Shown here in pieces: positions 57,729-64,000 of a stretch of DNA of 64,000 nt. How positions within the stretch are numbered: position 1 is the first letter of the stretch; each line of letters starts with the position of its first letter. The notes under the pieces were generated by a model. That model worked only from the letters and a program-made list of their open reading frames with translations, searched no databases and had not been told where the DNA came from. The stretch is from Verticillium longisporum (Eukaryota > Ascomycota > Sordariomycetes > Glomerellales > Plectosphaerellaceae), in NCBI GenBank assembly GCA_019188255.1, contig JAETXT010000013.1, positions 248,001-312,000 on the forward strand, written 5' to 3'. Position numbers and translations under genes: made by a program.

Positions 57729-60166
57729 AGCGGGTCATATTGGTTTACAGAGAAGAAAGGGGGAGAGAGGGTGTAGGCCCGGGGCCGAGTTCGATTCACT
57801 GTCCATATTGACTTGCCTGGCCGTTCATATCAAGGTTTGGCACCATGCATCATGCCGTACATATCATTTCAACCTTTTCTTTTTGCGTGCGTCTCCCGTC
57901 AAGTGCTTCTGCTCTGTCATGGTGAGTGATGTGAACTGCGGAACGAGGCCTTCGCTATTGATGTTCTTGTTTTGCATATCGAACAATGGCTACAATTGCT
58001 GCCTTGAGTGATCGTGCCAGCCACGTGTTGTTCGACGTGAGACCCTAGAAATTCACTCCTCGTGGTATTGTCAGTGGGACCATCCCAGAAGTTAATATGG
58101 GTACATCTTTGCTCATGGATGGGATGATCGCTTGAGAGTAGGACGACTACCAGTCACTTGTTTCATCCACATCTCATCACGCTCACCTTTACACGAAGAA
58201 GCCTAGCCTAGAGCCCGAAAGAAAGTTCGAGACAGTGGCAAGGTTTCTTCAAAGGTTGAAATACTTTGTCGAGGTGCAATAGCTTGACAACAACGATCAC
58301 TCCGAAACCGCATCCAGGTGCAAGTATAACAGTCCTGATAGGAATGTAGATGCTTGGAAATTTCGTGTCCCTAGCTATATCATGGTCTTCGTGTCGTAAA
58401 GATGCTACTCGAGACAATAGGCTGCGGCAAGTCCGATGCGAAAGTCACGGCCGCCTGAGTTGATGGACTTCTCACCAATGCAAAAAAGTCGTAAGTCTGC
58501 TGCTACTGCGTTGGGTGTAGCATGAGGATGTGTGCGCTACGTTATGTCCTGCTCCTCTGTACACTTGTTGAGGTCAGGTATGACGCTGCACCACCAGCAT
58601 GCCTTATTACTTGACTGCTCGGTTTATGATGGCCTTGAGAGAGTCTCTCGATATAAGAAGCTTCCGAGTGACTGCCTCGGCTTGCTGCTGTGGGAAAAAA
58701 AAGCCAGCAAGATGATTTCGAAAAGATCTCGTCGAGGGCATTTCGCATCTCGTTGGGAATAGCTTCAATTGGCCACGATGCCTGCCCCTCGCCAAGCTCA
58801 AGGATACCTGCATGCCGCTGGGGGCTTGTGGGGTAACAAAGTAAGGTTAACGGGCGACGAGTGCGTGGCATTGGGGTCGCTCGTGCCACCGCTGGGCCCT
58901 GACAGCTCAGCGGGCTAGATCAAGGGTCCCTTTGGCGTCCCGCAGTGTCCCGCAGTGGGGGCTGCGGGTGCGAGAAACGGTTCGGTCAACGCAGAGGCGC
59001 AAGGAGTGATGCCCTTCACTGCTGAAAGGGTAGGATATTTGAGTGACGGAGCTGCTGCAATTTGTAGGCGCCAGCATCGCATCTGAGGGTGGTGCTCACG
59101 GATGAACGATGGTTAGCGGGATGGCAGGCATGGTCGGTGGCATTCGGAAGAGGGGAGAGACAAATAGCGATCTTGAGTAGTTGACGTGTCATGGTGTGAT
59201 GGGGAAAAGTGGATGAAAGGCTGCTGACCATGATAGATAGCGGCCAGAGGGGCAGAACAACAGTGATCAGAGAGAAACAGAGAGGCAAGAAGTGCGTATC
59301 GTGAAAAGACGAGACAAAAGGGAGGAAACGATTAGGGGTCGAGAAGACATCACGACAGATTTCTCAGCGCAAGAGGAGACGACGGAGGAGAAGAATCGTA
59401 AACAACAAATGGGGAATGACGAAAACATGGGAACGAGGCGCCCAAGGGGAAGGGGTGGGGAGATGAGGGAAAGAATGACACAGAGAGACAGAGAGGAAGA
59501 GGAAGAAAGAGCATCCACCAAAGCCAGAAAGGGCCTGGAACACGGAGCGCGGGACACGGGCAGGAACCATCCAGTCCCCAGTCCATCCTGGTGGCTTTCT
59601 GCGCGCTCGTGTCATTTGGGTCATTTGAGTCGAGTCTGGCGGGCTACGCTTGCCTCTTCCCAGGTGGTCCTTGACCTCTGGGGTGCCAACTGAGGTCGCA
59701 AGAGCAACTGGTGCAACATTCAGTCAGGCAGGCGCAGCTGGTCCGCCCCTCCCACGTATTCTGCGACGGCCTCCCCCTCGACCACCCCCCCTTCCCATCA
59801 TAACAGGACCATCTTCCCACCTTCACCGCTCACCATTCCTACCACTTCACCCACTGAGAAGCTTATTTCTGTCGTCGCAAACTACACGTGGCTTCGAAAA
59901 TCCAATCGTAAGTACACCGACTCTCGCCAAACCTATACGCGAAGCTCCATCGCAACCCGAGCGACCATGTCGAGGCGCCATGCGCGATGCGCGCGCGGGT
60001 GTTGTCGCATCTAATCTCGCGCCCAACGCGCGCTGCCCTCTTGCCCTCCTCTCTTTTCTCCCAACATGTCGCATTATACTTCGCATCACGATCGCATTCT
60101 CTGACCTCTTCAGCAGGAGATCTCTCGACTTTTTTATCTCGAACACTATCCCTCCAATCTGCAAAA
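57729..60166. other. gene-free stretch, nothing recognised
   Basis: 2.4 kb after the CDH stop. An AG-rich block at 59290-59520 is simple-sequence-like. The final 500 bp before 60167 are pyrimidine-rich leader of the Lys-rich gene, with a possible 5'UTR intron. No other gene is supported. Confidence 0.5.
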
Positions 60167-60899
60167 ATGGCTCGTGAAGGCACCCGCTCGCAAACCGGCC
60201 ACTCCAAGCCGCGCATCTTCGAGACAGTAGACACTGCGCCCGTCACCCAGCGCAAGAAGACCACCACCAAACCCGCTGTCAAGAAGGCCCCCGTTGCGCC
60301 GGCTGTCAAGGGCGCCAAGCCCACCGGTGTCACAAAGAAGAAGACAGCCCCTAAGAAGGACGGCCCTGTTGCCAAGGTACGTCCTTTTGTTTTGGTGATT
60401 TTGGTCCCGTGCCCTTCGAACAACCAGAAAGGCACTTGGATGGAAAGCAGCGCGTGATGCCTCAGTCGCAGATTTGGATACCTGCTGGTCATTTCTCGTG
60501 GCTATGCGGGTTCTCCTCTATGGCCTCGATTCCCGGGCGCGTCATACGTGTATCTTCATATTGCACTCTGCGACCATCCTGCGGCACCCCGTTCCTCCCA
60601 GTCCTGCCGCGACCCCTGCCTCTCCCCGCAGTTGCTTTTCTTGAAGTGACAGCACGGCGAATGCACCAAGCTATCACCCTGACTGACCTCTTTTCTTAGG
60701 CCAAGACTGGTGTGAACAAGGCCGAGAAGAAGGTCGAAGAGGTGGTTAAGCCAAAGAAGGTGCGAAACCGCTATCCGTACCCATTCCGCTGGACCGATAT
60801 GCCTCGTCATGTGGTCTATGACTCTTCAGAATGCTCTGATTGACATGAAAGCAGGCCACCACTACCAAGACGGCCAAGCCCAAGACTGTCGCCAAGTGA
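60167..60899 (+). CDS. small lysine-rich protein, unknown function
   Basis: 104 aa in three exons: 60167..60376, 60700..60759 and 60855..60899. The first intron is 323 nt, long for this genome; the second is 95 nt. Both have GT-AG ends and frame is kept. The protein is rich in K, T, A, P and V with no acidic block: TKPAVKKAPVAPAVKGAKP, then KKKTAPKK and a C-terminal TTTKTAKPKTVAK. The composition resembles histone H1 tails, so nuclear or nucleic-acid binding is possible. It lacks an H1 globular domain. No family is recognised. A long pyrimidine-rich leader suggests strong expression. Confidence 0.75.
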
Positions 60900-61560
60900 T
60901 CCTGGAGCACCCAAGCCTATGGGTCTGCCCCCCTGGGCTTTACCCCAAGGGCGTACCACAGCTATGTGTACAGAGCATGTGCTGGCGTGGAAAGCCTTTG
61001 GCTGTCATGTCTTTTCTCGCCCACCCCTCCCCTTTCGATCTTCTCATGACAGCGCGTTTGTTTCTTTGGCAGGATACCTCGACCCCGATTGATGTTACGG
61101 GCTGTTTGTTTGTTGTTTCTAGTACTTTGCGGCGCCAGGGTTAGCTGCTGAATGTTCATACACCATCTGTTCCAGCTGCAATGGCTTGTGTCATGACTTG
61201 CGTCTGTGATGTCAATGATGCGCATCTTTTTGAGCCTGGTTCATCCATCCGACATCTATAGCTAGGCTCTGGAGAACCACTGAGTATTGCTGGAGCTCCA
61301 TCACTCTTGGATAACGCTTGCCAGAGGAGACTTTCGAGATCTGGCCCTACAGATGAGAAATCCCTCCCGAGGTATCGCACTGCCCGAGGAAGATAATTGC
61401 ATTTCGGCGATCAGTCAATTATTGGTGGCTTACTGGGCGAGCCTTGAAGGATTCACCTTGTTACTCTTGAGCATTTCCTGCCTTCTAGAACTGTCGGAAA
61501 GCCGTTTGACCACCAGTCTACGACAGACCGCCATACCCACATACGTATTAGTCGGCGTCA
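60900..61560. other. intergenic, nothing recognised
   Basis: Convergent 3' region of the Lys-rich gene and the metallopeptidase-like gene. No gene is seen. Confidence 0.5.
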
Positions 61561-62800
61561 TTACTTTCGTGGTGTTCCTTTGATGTCGGGATAGTGGCGA
61601 ATCTTTCCTTTGACGAGTTTTTCGGGATTGGTAATATAATCACGATCGAGCGTGTAGCCCTTCTTCTCCGACGATGCTCCATCGAGCAGGAGTGCAACTT
61701 TTCCAATGAAAGCTTGCACGTGTCAGCAACGTTTCTGAGCTGCTCTGGAATCTATACACGTACCATACGAGTCCGAATTCAAAGCTCCCTTGTCTTCGTC
61801 TTGGAAGAGAACGGACTCCCAGCCACCAGTTTCGGCCTCTGAGGCATCAGAGTCATCCTCGTCAGGGCTGTGGTCCTCATGGAGGTATTGCCAAGTATGC
61901 GTAAGCTGTAAGACGTCAGCTTTTTTGATCGTCTGATACTGGACGGAGCGATAGCAAACCCACTTCATGAAGGATAATGCAGGAAAGCACCTCAAAGTGG
62001 TCAATCCTGGCCCCCTTCTTGACCCTTCCCAGCTTGCGCATCTCCCCTATGGTAGCCGGCAGACGAATATCCGAGTTCCCATAGCTCCTGCCCCTCTCGA
62101 ACGCGGCATCATAAATCGTGATGAGAGAGACGTCGCCATTGTCGACGGGGTCGGTGTACGAGATGCGATCGTGCGTCTCGAACGCCATCAGCTGGCCCTG
62201 CATACCGGGCGAGTTGCAGTTGATTTCGGACAACATATTATTGTCAAAGCTCCCGTAGCCCTCACCCTCCGGGTCCGCCGTCCAGTGGGCGCCGTTGTCA
62301 CAGAAGAATCGCACATCGGCCTCGAGCTTGACTCTCGTCTCCGTCCAGTCGTTTCCGATGCTCGCCATCGTGTCTGCCATTGTCAGTTCTGCCTCGGCCG
62401 TCGCGGACTCCTCGGGATATGGAGTATTATACGTACTGAATACCACGTTGTAGACCGTGTCCTTGCCGTCGCCTCCGTACTTTTCCCTCCACTGCCAGCT
62501 GCGCTCGATGCCGCGCGACCGTGCCTTGTCGTCGTTGAAGATGTAGGCGTAGCTTCGCGCAAAGTCCCTGTCCCAGACGTTGGTGGACGTGATGCCCATG
62601 CGGTCCATGCGCTCGGATGCGCGTTTGCCCATCTGGAAGACTTCGTCGAAGACGCCGCCATCGCGGAGGCTCAGGGTTTTGCCGGGACCGGCGGGGTAGG
62701 CGAGGCAGGTGCGGTCTAGCCAGTAGGTGAAGGCGTGCGTGATCGTGGAGAAGGATAGCAGGAGGAACAAGAAGTTGAAGAGGGATTTGAAGTGCATCAT
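61561..62800 (-). CDS. secreted HELTH zinc metallopeptidase-like protein
   Basis: 376 aa in three exons: 62800..61964, 61905..61764 and 61712..61561 (introns 58 and 51 nt). The ATG at 62800 begins MMHFKSLFNFLFLLLSFSTITHA, a clear signal peptide; an upstream in-frame ATG at 62896 would put 32 polar residues before it and is less likely. Splicing joins SCIILHE to LTHTWQYL and creates the zinc motif H278-E279-L-T-H282, so the active site is split by an intron. A downstream NSDSYAF may supply the third ligand as in aspzincins (M35). A central region contains CDNGAHW and a putative Ca-like DPVDNGD. Identity as an M35-like or other secreted zinc protease is inferred; the N-terminal 200 residues match no domain I know. 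Confidence 0.85.
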
Positions 62801-64000
62801 GGTGCTAGTTCCGCTGATGCTGCGTGGGCGATTGCTTTGTGCTGCAATTACTGGTTCCAAGGCGCTGTATATCAGAGTTGTTGGTGAGGGTGTCAATGTC
62901 GAATAAGAATGAAGGAGTTCTTCCTGTTATTCCAGTAGCTGGGGCACATATCCCGCAGCAGGTGAATTCGGTTTACTTTTAATTCTACGACCTGGCCTGC
63001 ACGTATGTTCAAATTCCGTTCCCGATATTCACGGATTTCAGTCTGAACCCAGTGAATGAAGCTGTGCACAGACATGCACAGCAGTCAAGGGTCTCTCAAA
63101 GCTCTCATCTAGGTCATTCACAGTAATGAGCTCTCGACATGTGACAAATGTAGCATCTCCTAGATCGTGCACAGGCAAGACATCGAAACGCCGTCAAACC
63201 TAGAGTAGGTCTTGAAGTTGGAGATGTACTTTCTAGCCGATGATGCCCTCGAGAAACTGATGAATCGAAATTGGATCTTCATCAGCTTATGCAATATGAA
63301 TCATCGAATAATGAGGGCTGATGATGGAGGCAGTTTGTGTTGTGCTTGGTCCATTGTATGGGGTGCTATCCCGGTTCCTGGTCTCGTCAGTGTTCAGTCA
63401 TCCTCGGAGATGGGGCCCAAAGGAATTACATATCCAGCCAAGTTCAAACTTCAACTGAAACTCTTATCACCAAGGACATTTTCCTGAATTGCTATGCGGC
63501 CTTGACTTCTCTTGTGTTGATTCGTGCATCGTACCCAAGCAGCTCTTGCAAGTGACATGCTTCAAAAGGCAGTCTATCGAGGCAAACCCACAAGAAACCA
63601 GAATCCGTGCTCAGTCCTTTTAGTTCTTTAACCCAAGGCCTGTCCTGAATAGCTTGTTCGCATAAACCGCCGTTGGCCTCCACGCGGAAGATGACCGATT
63701 CTCCCACTGAGATCAACGGGAGGGTCAAAAGGGGCGAGGGAGACCAATAAGAACCCCCCGCCACAACGGGGCTGTGCTAGTCTGCCTGCAATATTGGGCG
63801 CCAAGATCTGATCACCGTGCTTTCCCCTAAATCTCGAATCTCGGTCATGGCCTTCATCGTCTCTCCTCTTTGTAGGTTCATTCATTCACCAAATTTTCGT
63901 TCCATCGATGCCGGCGCTCACAACGCGATTGAGCGCCTGCGCGCCTCATATGCCGGCGACACGACGCGACGACTTCCAGTCTGGGGAAGCAAACAGAACG
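62801..64000. other. gene-free flank, nothing recognised
   Basis: The last 1.2 kb holds only short frames and AT-rich sequence, plus the promoter of the metallopeptidase gene. GC-richer sequence after 63900 may lead into a gene outside the window. Confidence 0.5.

Overview
The window is nuclear DNA of a filamentous ascomycete (Pezizomycotina, most likely a sordariomycete-like plant-matter degrader). The genes carry short introns (about 42-77 nt, a few longer) with GTRNGT donors, CTRAC-like branch sites and YAG/AAG acceptors. There is a Zn2Cys6 regulator, and a cellobiose dehydrogenase with a CBM1 tail. Two tRNA genes carry introns at the canonical position after base 37. No bacterial operons, CRISPR arrays, rRNA or intact transposons were seen.

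Layout. 0-6 kb: a tRNA-Val, then a divergent maltose-use pair: a GH13 maltase-type alpha-glucosidase (-) and an MFS alpha-glucoside transporter (+). Their shared 930-bp promoter holds two CGG-N8-CGG sites of the AmyR type. 6-10 kb: sparse, with a possible small RGG-rich protein, a four-helix membrane protein and a tRNA-His. 10.5-14.3 kb: a Kap123-type importin beta. 15.7-17.8 kb: a decayed vWA / RBR-RING gene. 18-32.5 kb: a metabolic stretch with an IlvD/Edd sugar-acid-type dehydratase, a DUF7136 GPI protein, an AAAP amino-acid transporter, a TDT dicarboxylate/anion transporter, an SDR, a Dabb-domain protein, a Zn2Cys6 regulator and an LDH2/MDH2 dehydrogenase. From 25 to 32.5 kb the genes are tightly packed in convergent and divergent pairs, which suggests a small catabolic cluster with its own regulator. 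35-40.3 kb: two large ankyrin-repeat proteins arranged tail to tail. 42.5-45 kb: a DUF1479 protein with a low-complexity N-terminus containing a 12-bp minisatellite. 45-50.5 kb: a long gene-poor, pyrimidine-rich stretch. 50.5-52.6 kb: an Artemis/SNM1-type metallo-beta-lactamase nuclease. 54.8-57.7 kb: cellobiose dehydrogenase (AA8-AA3_1-CBM1). 60.2-60.9 kb: a tiny lysine-rich protein. 61.6-62.8 kb: a secreted HELTH zinc metallopeptidase-like protein.

How the genes fit together. Several modules concern carbohydrate use: maltase plus transporter, cellobiose dehydrogenase (which makes aldonates), and a dehydratase of the aldonate-dehydratase type. The SDR/Dabb/regulator/LDH2 group could be a pathway for a sugar acid or hydroxy acid, but its substrate cannot be read from the sequence. 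Exon structures were built by hand from splice consensus and reading-frame continuity, and no homology search could be run.
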